This document shows, piece by piece, positions 11,448-20,441 of a DNA stretch of 64,000 bases; position 1 is the stretch's first letter; each line of letters starts with the position of its first letter. Location of the stretch: assembly GCA_964019425.1 (NCBI GenBank), contig OZ025811.1:992001-1056000 (forward strand), given 5' to 3'. The translations under genes were made by a program, and so were the position numbers. Source of the DNA: Flectonema sp. DT1601. Taxonomy: Eukaryota; Euglenozoa; Diplonemea; Diplonemida; Diplonemidae. The notes beneath the pieces are model-generated. The model did no database searches. It was given only the letters and a program-made list of their open reading frames with translations, and was not told where the DNA came from.

Positions 11448-12488
11448 ATGAAAATGACTGATGTTAGATGCCCGGTTGCCAGTGATTCGATCATTTCGGG
11501 AGCAGCTGCTGGATTCCAAGTTGCAGTTCTCCACCGTCAGTTAGATTTATCGTCTGCTGTAGACTTTCTTACTATCCATGAGGTACTTGTTCATGATCCT
11601 GAGAACAAGGCAAGATATGTTGTTGCAACCGAATGCTGTGAAGTTACTGTAGGCAGTAAGGACTACTCATCAAAGAAAAAAAGCTTTCTCTGTATGTTAC
11701 ACCAAAGAGGTCATTGCAGAGCGAAGGGTCTTTGCAACCAACTTCACGTTCGAACAGAAGTTATTTCAAAACTCCGTGAAATGGCTGTCGGAGGGTTCAG
11801 CGTCTCAAAGACGTCAAACTTTGTTGCTAATTTACAAGTAATCGATCCGATTTTAAGACAAAAGGTTTCCATCCCTTACAGACTCCTCAACGCAACTGTT
11901 GGAAGATCAGATGCCGTGAAAGGAAAAGAAGTATCACTTTGCCAACATCAGGCTTCATGCAGGTTTGCACTAAACTGCAAACATATTCACACTAAGCAGG
12001 CATACAAACAGTTGAAAAAGGCTCCTTGTTGTCCGATGCATGGTCCAAGTGATAGACAGGCTGGTACAAACTTACCAGAGTGTCGCTCTAGACAGATTTC
12101 TATTTCATACGAATTTGGAAAATATATTTTGAAGAATGGAGATTTGAGGCACCAGATAGCACCAGCACTAATGTCATCAACAAAAGGTTATCAGAGATTA
12201 TGTCAGAAAGAATTTCATCATGCAAAGGTTTGTCTTCATCACCAGGAACATCGTTGTCTCCATAGTGATTTATGTAACAACGTTCATCTGTGTAGGAAGT
12301 GGTTTTTAGCTGCTTTAACTGGAGAGCTTGGTCATGGCAGTCCAGTTAGTTCGTCATCATCTTCTTCAGCTTCTTCTGTTGGAGAGGAATACTCAAATAG
12401 TTCTTCTCGTCTGTTGGATGACAACTTCGATGACAACAAACTTTTTGAAGACATCGAAGCTGAAATTCCAAAACTTCTCGACGAGTAG
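11448..12488 (+). CDS. Protein with three CCCH zinc fingers
   Basis: 346 residues, single exon. Three CCCH fingers are plain: residues 82-100 (C-x7-C-x5-C-x3-H), 164-180 (C-x5-C-x5-C-x3-H) and 261-279 (C-x7-C-x5-C-x3-H). CCCH fingers usually bind single-stranded AU-rich RNA, so a role in mRNA stability or translation is the natural inference. The tail after residue 300 is Ser-rich (PVSSSSSSSASS) and then acidic, and is probably disordered. The first finger sits inside a folded-looking region of about 80 residues that I do not recognise. The start ATG follows an A run; a second in-frame ATG lies two codons on. The upstream acceptor tttccag fits the pattern of other genes here. The zinc-finger call is firm; the target RNA is unknown. 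Confidence 0.92.
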   Translation: MKMTDVRCPVASDSIISGAAAGFQVAVLHRQLDLSSAVDFLTIHEVLVHDPENKARYVVATECCEVTVGSKDYSSKKKSFLCMLHQRGHCRAKGLCNQLHVRTEVISKLREMAVGGFSVSKTSNFVANLQVIDPILRQKVSIPYRLLNATVGRSDAVKGKEVSLCQHQASCRFALNCKHIHTKQAYKQLKKAPCCPMHGPSDRQAGTNLPECRSRQISISYEFGKYILKNGDLRHQIAPALMSSTKGYQRLCQKEFHHAKVCLHHQEHRCLHSDLCNNVHLCRKWFLAALTGELGHGSPVSSSSSSSASSVGEEYSNSSSRLLDDNFDDNKLFEDIEAEIPKLLDE

Positions 12489-12563
12489 AGTTTTGTTTCT
12501 TTGCAATATCAATCTGAATCTCTTTTTTTTTTTTTTTTTTTTTTTTTTTGCACCGATGGAAGT

Positions 12564-12670
12564 CGACTATTCAGACTAAGGAGCCGTTAATTTATTTATG
12601 TCCAAATATTTATCTATTTTCCCTGGGCCTCGTAATGCTGTAATATAAGGCTTTATCTGAATAATTTCAT
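12564..12670 (+). mobile_element. MITE-like hairpin-ended repeat, copy 2
   Basis: Left end GACTATTCAGACT (slightly decayed), then GGAGCCGTTA, then the shared core TATCTATTTTCCCTG, ending GGCTTTATCTGAATAATTT. Same order and orientation as the copies at 3.5, 29.4 and 55.9 kb. It lies downstream of the CCCH gene, within its likely 3' region. Confidence 0.6.
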
Positions 12671-14120
12671 TTTTTTTTCTTTTTTTTTTTTTCGTCTCAA
12701 CGTCGCACGGCTTTTCCTGCCTGCAGAGCGAATGCATAAAACGATAAAGACGGACAGCACCACCGATATCACTTTCTATCTTGGAATAAGAGTGTAGTTT
12801 TTCTATTAGTGAATAGCAATTATAACGCCACTGATCCCCAGTGAAGCCTGTTAAAATTCTTTTCATCCCTAAAAGAGCTACCTCGTTCGTTTGATATGTT
12901 TTGTGTAATCAAAAGTTGCTTCTAGATTCTACCAAATATAAGAATTTTTCTTCTTTTTTTTTTTTCATTCCCCCGCTTCTCAATGTTACTGCCCCCCCTA
13001 ACTTTAAGGTTTTAATGCATCAGATGAGTATTATGAATGATTGTAACGGTTACATAGGAAAGAGGTGGCTCAGCTATATTCACATGGCTTCCAGTTGACA
13101 GTTGAGGTCCAGTTCTTTTTAGTTTTTGTTTTCAGTGTATGATCTCGGAAATGATGTACCAATGTTATCCTTTTTTTATTATTATTATAATTTATTATTA
13201 TTTTCTGTTTAAATTGGGCGGTTAGACAGATTGATTATATTTCTGTTAAATTTTTTTTTTTTTTTTTTTTTTTTTGCAGCTGTTTTATTCTTCCTACCCG
13301 TTTCTTATTGTTTTTTTTTAAAAAAAAATAATTAAGGGACAACGGAAAAAAAGAAATAAAAGGGGAATGTTTTAAGGAGCATTATTAATTATTAATATTC
13401 GCGCTATAAAGATTCTCGTCTCCCCTCCCCGTGTCCGATTATATTTTCTTTTTTTTTTAACGTCTGCTCTAGTTTGACATGTTAAGAAGTATTGAATTGT
13501 TATTACTTATACCCGTCCTAACCTCTCTGCAATTTTTAAAAAAAAGTAAAACCACATGCGTGCAAAAAAAACAAAAGAAAACGGAAAACGAATTTGCCCT
13601 CTCGGTTGCTTATGGACGCCGTGTTTTCGCCCATTTTTTTTTTTTTAAAAAAAATACTAACTTCTTATATTGTTTTCACACGCAATCATATGATTATACT
13701 GTACAAAAAATGTATCTGTTTTTTTCCTCCAATCTTTTTTTTTTTTTTTTTTAAATAAGCGATTGTTGCATAAAAGCTGAAGGATCTATCTCCTTGTCAT
13801 TCAGACTGCTCGGTTGAGTATCCCAGATTTGGATGTGAATTTGATTGAAGCCACTCGCCGAAGCTAGTCTTGGCCCGATAAACCTATTGGAACACTGCAA
13901 AGCATGCATGTCTCTAGACTGGGTTCTACTGTCATTCAGACGGTTTTCTGCTTTCGCATAAATTTAAAATTTTTACCAGGGCCATGCAGTTTATATATTT
14001 TGGGAAAACCCCTAATTCCACAAAAATAGTTTGCGAAATCGCCAACTCATCACAAAAATTTTAACCGCTCGAAATAACCCAACATGACGGGAAAATTTTC
14101 AATAAAATTTCAGAATTTTC

Positions 14121-14195
14121 GGAGCTCCGGTGGTTTATTGGTTATGACCGCCGAATCATGACCCGGAGGTCTCGGGTTCGAACCCCGTGACATCC
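14121..14195 (+). tRNA. tRNA-like sequence with Pol III A and B boxes (SINE head or decayed tRNA)
   Basis: The A box TGGTTTATTGG (14131-14141) and a perfect B box GGTTCGAACCC (14175-14185) are correctly spaced. A T run at 14196-14201 would end Pol III transcription. The middle, CCGAATCATGACCCGG, resembles an anticodon arm, but pairing is poor. The expected acceptor stem does not pair: GCTCCGG against GACATCC. It is therefore probably not a working tRNA. A tRNA-derived SINE promoter or a tRNA fossil fits better. A second, weaker B-box-like word (AAGTTCGAGTCC) occurs near 15160 inside the same element. Confidence 0.55.
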
Positions 14196-14557
14196 TTTTT
14201 TCTCTTTTTCGTAATGACGGAAAATGTGACCAAAACATAGTCAAAGGGCGGATTGATCACCCACTGGTCGAGTTGAGACATATTCCCGTTGCAATAAATC
14301 ACCAAGACCCCTCCCGTGTGATCGATCACTTTAAAATGTTACTGTGCAGTTCACCAGTGAGACTAAGACCTCCAACCAAAATTCACCAGACTTCAAGCAG
14401 CATTCCAAATTAGGTAATTTTTGTCAGACACATTCGAACCATCGAGAACAGAAATTCTCACGTTAGTAAAAGCTTGACCTTTAGAAATGTGGCTTAACGA
14501 TCCTCATCATCGATTTAGGTTCGTGACTTAGAAGCCTTCGTCAATGCGGCCCTCCTC

Positions 14558-14899
14558 CCAGCCAAACTCCCCACCTGACTGGTGTCTCCAAACGAGGGGT
14601 CGAGCCGAAGCCCGTTTGTCGCTGGAATCGGAAAAGCTACGAGTCCGAAAGGACCCTAACCTCCGAAGAGGCAGCTGCCGTTCCCCCATCATTGGATAAG
14701 TAAAGCGACGATAAGAGTAGTGGTATTTCATTGTTGGTAAACCTCCCACCTATAACTACACCCGACTAGAGTCAAACTCAACAGGGTCTTCTTTCCCCGC
14801 TGACGGTTTCAAGTCCGTTCCCTTGACTGCTGTTCGCCAGATAGTAGGTAGGGACAGAAGGAATCTCATTAGTCCATACATGCGCGTCTTTAATTAGAA

Positions 14900-14931
<32 letters not shown>
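14558..14931 (-). rRNA. Piece of large-subunit (28S-type) rRNA, antisense to the protein genes
   Basis: Read on the - strand it starts TGACTCTCTTAAGGTAGCC, continues with the universal stretches CAGCGGGGAAAGAAGACC, GAAATACCACTACTC and TTTACTTATCCAATGA, and ends GGGGAGTTTGGCTGG. This is the end of domain IV and the entry to domain V. Invariant positions are kept and variable loops are short. Homology stops abruptly at both ends: about 15 bases before the well-known R2/I-PpoI target (CTCTCTTAAGGTAGC, 14913-14927 in reverse), and just before the GGCGGCAC motif. It may be a captured rDNA fragment inside the inverted-repeat element, or a piece of a naturally fragmented LSU rRNA. Identity as LSU rRNA is near certain; function is not. 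Confidence 0.88.
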
Positions 14932-15023
14932 CAGTTGCAAATTTGTTTTTTCAGGTTGGACTTTGTACGGAACAGGCGGGCTTTTATTAGGGGCTCCCCC
15001 CCCTTGAGGGGGGTTGGGGGGGG

Positions 15024-15089
15024 GCTTGCGTCCCGCCAAGTTCTTGGGGGGGACTTTGATACGACGCCAAGAATTTGGCGGACGCAAGC
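15024..15089. repeat. Long imperfect hairpin inside the inverted-repeat element
   Basis: Arm 15024-15047 (GCTTGCGTCCCGCCAAG...) is inverted at 15067-15089 (...TTGGCGGACGCAAGC), with one indel and one mismatch over 23-24 bp. It lies next to G runs of 6-9 bases that could form a G-quadruplex. Confidence 0.7.
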
Positions 15090-16454
15090 CACCCTTGCAC
15101 TCTTCCCAGCTTGGTAGGCTAAAAAACAAAAAACCCGCCGCAAGCCAAATTTTTGGGTCAAGTTCGAGTCCTGGTGGACAACTTTTTTTTGTAGGGAGTT
15201 GGCGATTTCGCAAACTATTTTTGTTGAATTAGAGGTTTTCCCATATATTTTTTTTAAATTTTTTTTTTTTTTTAAATTTATTCTTGGAAACTCTAACTTT
15301 TTGAAATACCGAACATTATGAAAAACCTCTCTTTTTTTTTCGCAATGCTCAGGTTCAAGATTTTTAAACATTAAAAAAAAAGTAGCAGCATCGGGGCCAC
15401 TGTTCCGTTGATAGCGTGCCTCGTGTCGTAACTAATACAATAATCCTCTGTGTGATTAGGTTCAATCTGTTACCGTAGTGTTAGGGGAGAGCTACCTCGG
15501 TTCTCTTTGAGCGTTTTCCGCAATGTTAAATAGAACAGCAGAACCAAGTGTGTTTTTTTTTTTTTGATACAAAAAAAAAAACTCTTTTTTTTGTATCCTT
15601 AAATCCTCTATCTTATTAAATTCTAACTTTAAAAAAAAAAAATCGTTTTTTTATCATTACGATTAATCATACAAAAAATAGAAAACGAAAAAAAAAAAAA
15701 AAAAGAAATGCGCAACGCAATCAATAAAACGTTTAAAAAAAAAAAAAAAAAAAACAGTTCACATTTTTTCTTGGGTTAGGAATTAGTGTAGCAATAACAC
15801 AACACGTTCGCAAAAAAGGATGTGAAGGCTCACAAGAGGGGACTTTTTTCCCGGAAAATATGATCCGGAAAATCCCTTTGAGTCGCAGCCTAACTGACAA
15901 GACTATAATGTCCGCAACTGTGTCTTTGCAACTGTGAGTTATTATAGAAGAGGTTGTGTGCTGCATATTTTCTCCCACTTTTATATACTTTGAAACTCAC
16001 TGTGTTAAAAAAAAAAAAAAAACGGGAAAGAAATATCATCCCGTGTAAGGAAGCTGTTTTTCATAAGTGATGTGGACTTCCAGACAGAACTGTCTGACCG
16101 ACTGCGTCCTCCATTGATCGCTTAATGAAGGTTCTCGCCTTAGTATGCTTCTGTCGTATGTCTGAGTAAGTCAGCATCTCTGTGTATGATGCGGTTACAT
16201 GAGCGCCTCTCTTGTCCAGGTGTGTAAAACCAAATAATATTCAAACGTAGATGGCTAGCTCAATGTAGACCCTCTGCATAAGTGATGTAACTGTGAAAAT
16301 TAGAATCGATTCCTCGAAATGTAGTTTTCTTCTGTTGTGTTGCAAGTCCAGACAAAGTATTCTGTTCTGCTTTCCTCTCTTTCAATATCATTACCTACTG
16401 ATTACTTTTATATTGGTACTCATGGTGATTATTGTATTCTCCTCCCCTGGCCAT

Positions 16455-16502
16455 GTTTTTAATACCTAAAGTTGTTACTGTTTTTACATTGTCAAAGTTT
16501 CA
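16455..16502 (+). mobile_element. Short 5'-truncated retroposon, copy 2 (48 nt)
   Basis: The shortest copy: it begins GTTTTTAATACCTAAAG and ends GTCAAAGTTTCA. Exact 11-bp direct repeats CCCCTGGCCAT flank it (16444-16454 and 16503-16513). Its 48 bases match the 3' part of the copies at 3.6 and 17.1 kb almost perfectly, so it is a 5' truncation. Confidence 0.75.
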
Positions 16503-17024
16503 CCCCTGGCCATACTTTTACTTCATTCTCATTCCCTCCTTTGTCTCTTCCGAATACTGTCGCTGTCTTGGTGTAGTTGGGAATATATTAATTTTTCCTT
16601 AAACACCCAAAACAGGTGACTTCCGGTTTGCGAGATATTAGCGGAGCGGAATAGAATGTTTCCATTTTTTTCCCCTATTTTTTTTTCTTCTTTTGGAATG
16701 CGGTTGTAAAAGCTACAAGGATAAGTAGTAGTGGATTACTACCTTTCTATTAGACGAAAGGAGAATGGACCACAACAACTTATGTTCGTACTTGTTTACC
16801 TTTCTTGTTGACATGTTATACAGTATCTCCTTTCCCCCATTTTTATTCTGACGATTATTATTTCTTTTTTTTATTCCAGCGTGCTTACTGCAAGTAATTG
16901 TTGTATCTTATTTTTTTTCTTCTTTTTTTCTTAAGAAATCCCGCAAACGAATGCTTTCAAAAAAAATAAAAGACAATAGGGGGGAATAGAAACGGAAGAG
17001 TTTCATTTCCCCCCCTATTTCTTT

Positions 17025-17152
17025 ATGTTTTCTTTTTTCTAAAGGTAATTTTCTTTGATTAACAACTACAAATATTTTTCAGTCAAGTACTTGATATTAA
17101 TTTTGTTTTTAATACCTAAAATTGTTACTGTTTTTACATTGTCAAAGTTTCA
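17025..17152 (+). mobile_element. Short retroposon, longest copy (128 nt)
   Basis: Shares TTTTTCAGTCAAGTACTTG and everything 3' of it with copy 1, and ends GTCAAAGTTTCA. 11-bp direct repeats CCTATTTCTTT flank it (17014-17024 and 17153-17163). It reaches about 50 nt further 5' than copy 1. No A or B box is visible, so the source transcript is probably not a tRNA derivative. The TTTTCAG inside looks like a splice acceptor; the source could be a spliced or snRNA-type transcript. Confidence 0.7.
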
Positions 17153-18724
17153 CCTATTTCTTTTTTTTGATAGAAGACGTTATGAATGAGAGCTTTTCTG
17201 AAGTTGCTCAATCTTCACAACGCGATACTTGCTGACGTATTATTTAGATAATCTAAAAAACAAACTAAAAAAAAAAAAGCAAGTACTGTGTTACGTTACT
17301 CCCTCGCCAATAATGTGTTAGGCATTTGGTTTATTATTCTCTCCCTCAATCGCAGTTTTTTTTTCTTCTTTTTTTTTGTTTTTTTTCCCTCCAAATTTCT
17401 GTTGTTTCTCACTGTCACCGACAAACGAGAAGGGAACAAAAGGGAGGGGAAAAAGAAAAAAAACGAAAAAACGAAATTCTGACGAAATTAGTAATACAAA
17501 GAAAAGAACAATACTACCCAATCAAATACCCAGTTTTTATCGGGTTTGGATGCTGCAAATGAGAACACACTCAGGGGCGCTATTTATAAGAATTAATGTT
17601 TTCATCTTATGCTCTTCGGTTGGGGGAATTCAAAAAAAAAAAAGAACAATAAAAACAATCATAAATTGCGCGTCTGTGTTGTGTAAATACGAAAAGTTTC
17701 AAAACAAAAAAAAAAAAAAGAAGAAAGAAAAAAAAATAACGGAAAATATAAAAAAACAAAATGAATTCTCCCTCGTGGGTAGTAGAAAGGTGTTTAGCCA
17801 TTTGCAACCAATTCTTTTCAGTTAACTAAAACGATGAACTCCTTATGTCCCCTTCCCATACCGCAAGAATGAAATCTCCGTTCGCTACCTCTCTTGTCTG
17901 TGAGCGTGTCCTTGGAGTGCTTTGAACTCTGCAATGACAGTCTAATCACACAGGGATGAATAAACACACGCTATGTTTCCCTCTCTTTTCTATTGAATTG
18001 CTTTTCCATTAAAACCTTTAGGCATTCATTATTCCTGTCTTCTTTTTTTTCCCTCCCGAATTTTCATTTTGTAAACTACACAAGCTTACTTCTCCTGTGT
18101 TTGTTTGTTTGTTTGTTTTCTTTGCTAAAACGTGATTAACAGAATAAAATTGTGGATATTAATCACTGACATTGATTAATATTAAAAAAAGGTTAAGTCG
18201 AAGCGATGGTTTACGAAGATGGCTCAAGTTCGACTACTGCTAAGACAAATAAATCGACCACCGAAATCTAACGTTTCTTCCACGAGACTATCCATTTGGA
18301 ATTTTGTATCATCGGTTGGATATGTTTTTCAATTATCCTTATAGTAGGGAGCTGCTTTTCCATACGACTAACCTTTTTCGGGTGACAATAATTACATTCC
18401 ATCTGTTGGGGATGTATTGTTTTTAGCACCAGGAGAATTTTCCTTCTTTTAATCGCCTCAAAACCCACACTCGTTTTTTTATTTTTTTTATTTTTTATTT
18501 TTATTTTTTTTTGTACGGATCGAATAACCTGCCGTCCAATATTTACATATTCTTGGGAAGTATTGATTTTATTTTATTTATGAGAATGTTCTCCCCTCTT
18601 TTTTTTTTTTTTTTTTTAATTTTTTTTTTAGACTTGTACAACACGATGATGAAGTATATTTCAGAGCGTACCTTTTAAGGTAAAATATCTTATTAACTTT
18701 ATTACTCTCACATCAGCTCCACTA

Positions 18725-19894
18725 ATGACACAAGTTAATAGTGATTCCTCTTCGGATGAAGAGGGGCGGATTAGAAGAAGGGGTGGCCTCAAGAGATGTA
18801 AACCGAAACGAGCTGTTCAGCCAGTCTGGGAATTCGAGGAAGGAGAGTTAGCGCAGCGAATTGAGTCGCATTGTTATTTGATATTAAGTTCTGTTGGAGA
18901 TAGTTTACTCTCGTGGTCGGAAATGCGAAGATGTGCAAGTGGATTAGAGCGATCGATAACTATGAATTTAAAACCCAACGACAACGGGCGTTACGATGAG
19001 GAATTAGTCCTTGAAACTACAAAGCAACACGTGCAGTCTGTAAAGACGGAACAGTTTCTAAGCAGCTCTCATACCAGGGCATCAACATTCACTGAAATAT
19101 CATCGAGAAGTAGCAATGAGGATAGAAGTATGACCGTCTATGACATAGCACCAAATGTTTTGTATGCCGCAGTGTTTGACGGCCACAGTGGTACTGAAGC
19201 CGCAACTGCTTGTCAATATCTATTCCACCACGTGTTGTCTGAAGCTCCAGGATTTCCTTTGGATATTCGAAAGGCTTTTAAACACAGTTTTAAAAAGATG
19301 CAATCACTTTTATTAGCCAGAGCTGATTGGAGTAATTCAGAGTCTGGATCAACAGCAACTTGCGCAATAATCCGATCTGGTCGACTACTAGTCGCAAATG
19401 TTGGCGACAGCTCTGCAGTGTTATGTCGGAAAGAAAAAGCATTAGTACTAACTGGATATCATCATATTTCAAATATTGAAGAGCGTCGTGCAGTTGAAAA
19501 TAGAGGAGCTGTGATTGTAAATATGTATGGTGCCCCAATGATAAATGGAAGAATAAGTGTTACTAGAACACTTGGGTTTAAAGGTTGTCATGAAGTTCTG
19601 TCACATGATCCTGATATCTACGAAACAGAACTGACTCGTGACGATGAATTTTTAATTATCGCGTCTGATGGTCTCTGGGATGTGATAACACCACCAGAAG
19701 CAGTTCATATAGTAAGAGTCCTTCAACACAAAGAAGTTGACGAAGATGTGTTGACAGATGTTGACAGCATTCGCTCAACTGAAGAATCTTACTCTGAACA
19801 CAACATAGCTGAAATACTCGTATCAGAAGCTCGTGCTCGAGGAAGCGGCGACAACATAACTGTAACAATATTAGATTCGCTATCCGGAGGTTGA
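18725..19894 (+). CDS. PP2C-family protein phosphatase (PPM)
   Basis: 389 residues, single exon. The ATG lies 8 nt after the acceptor ctctcacatcag. PP2C motifs appear in order: SSNEDRSM (metal-site Asp region), VFDGHSGTEAA, GSTATCAII, LLVANVGDSSAVL, VTRTLGFKG, LIIASDGLWDV and SGDNITVTIL. The Asp residues that bind the two metal ions are present in DGHSG, SDGLWD and GDN. The second Gly of the usual DGHGG is Ser here. The enzyme removes phosphate from Ser/Thr in a Mg/Mn-dependent way. The first about 110 residues are acidic then basic (SSSDEEG, RCKPKR) and probably not catalytic. No membrane span. The nearest genes are 6 kb upstream and 12 kb downstream, so neighbours give no clue to its substrate. 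Confidence 0.95.
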   Translation: MTQVNSDSSSDEEGRIRRRGGLKRCKPKRAVQPVWEFEEGELAQRIESHCYLILSSVGDSLLSWSEMRRCASGLERSITMNLKPNDNGRYDEELVLETTKQHVQSVKTEQFLSSSHTRASTFTEISSRSSNEDRSMTVYDIAPNVLYAAVFDGHSGTEAATACQYLFHHVLSEAPGFPLDIRKAFKHSFKKMQSLLLARADWSNSESGSTATCAIIRSGRLLVANVGDSSAVLCRKEKALVLTGYHHISNIEERRAVENRGAVIVNMYGAPMINGRISVTRTLGFKGCHEVLSHDPDIYETELTRDDEFLIIASDGLWDVITPPEAVHIVRVLQHKEVDEDVLTDVDSIRSTEESYSEHNIAEILVSEARARGSGDNITVTILDSLSGG

Positions 19895-20406
19895 TGATCA
19901 GTATTTGTGTGTTGGCGTTCAAGTGGCAGTATGCCTTGTGAAATGTGTTGACTGACAGCAAAAAAATATAGTCGGATTGTGTGGTTTTCTCCAAAGCCAT
20001 TTTCTCCCCGAAGTCGTCGAACTCGATAAAACAAGAAAAAAGGAAAAAAAAAACCAAAAATGAAAGAAGAAAAAAAAACACAAAAAAAAAAAAAAAAATC
20101 CCCTTATTCAATTTCCCCACAAAAAAAAAAAAAAAAAAAAAAAAAAAACCAAAACCAAAAAAAAAAATTAAAAAAAACCAAAAAAAAAAAAACACAAAAA
20201 ACCAAAAAAAAATTAAAAAAAAACAAAAAAAAAAACACAAAAAAAAAAATTAAAAAATAAAGTAAGCGATTAAAAAAAATAAATAAAATAAGATAAGATA
20301 AGATAAAAGGAAAGCAGCAGAAGAAAACGACCGACGGCACTTGTATATGTTGTTGAATTCGTTCGTTAAGAATGACTAAAAAAACAGAGTACGAATAAGT
20401 GGGAAA

Positions 20407-20440
<34 letters not shown>

Positions 20441-20441
20441 T
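20407..20441. repeat. AAT trinucleotide microsatellite
   Basis: About eleven tandem AAT units, following an A-rich low-complexity block. Confidence 0.9.

Larger units (their letters stand above)
13992..15250. mobile_element. Non-autonomous element with about 50-bp terminal inverted repeats
   Basis: The left end (13992-14048) and right end (15196-15250) are inverted copies: from GAGTTGGCGATTTCGCAAAC on the right strand through GGTTTTCCCA there are about 48 bp with two mismatches. Weaker similarity (TTTAAATTTAT) may extend outward. The interior has no transposase. It holds a tRNA-like segment at 14121-14195, an antisense LSU rRNA piece at 14558-14931, a C8/G6 hairpin at 14996-15013, and a long imperfect hairpin at 15024-15089. 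Composition is less AT-rich than the surroundings. It looks like a DNA transposon derivative that captured host RNA genes; an assembly of unrelated inserts between inverted repeats is the alternative. Confidence 0.65.
12489..18724. other. Gene-free region carrying several repeats
   Basis: No protein gene seen. It holds a MITE-like copy (12564-12670), the inverted-repeat element with the rRNA piece (13992-15250), two retroposon copies (16455-16502 and 17025-17152) and many T/A runs. Non-repetitive patches at 16030-16330 and 16620-16800 may hold small RNAs: the word CATAAGTGATGT occurs twice (16062-16073, 16277-16288), and two adjacent hairpins lie at about 16728-16765, with CCTTTC/GAAAGG the clearer one. 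Confidence 0.55.

Noticed and set aside
14528-14749. A 73-codon open frame on the - strand
   Set aside because: It lies within the LSU rRNA piece; its translation is just conserved rRNA read as protein.
14914-15371. Overlapping open frames on both strands of the element's right half
   Set aside because: They are products of the hairpin and of the G/C runs, with no codon pattern or known domain.
20027-20310. Long Lys/Phe-rich open frames
   Set aside because: They are translations of A-rich simple sequence and not genes.
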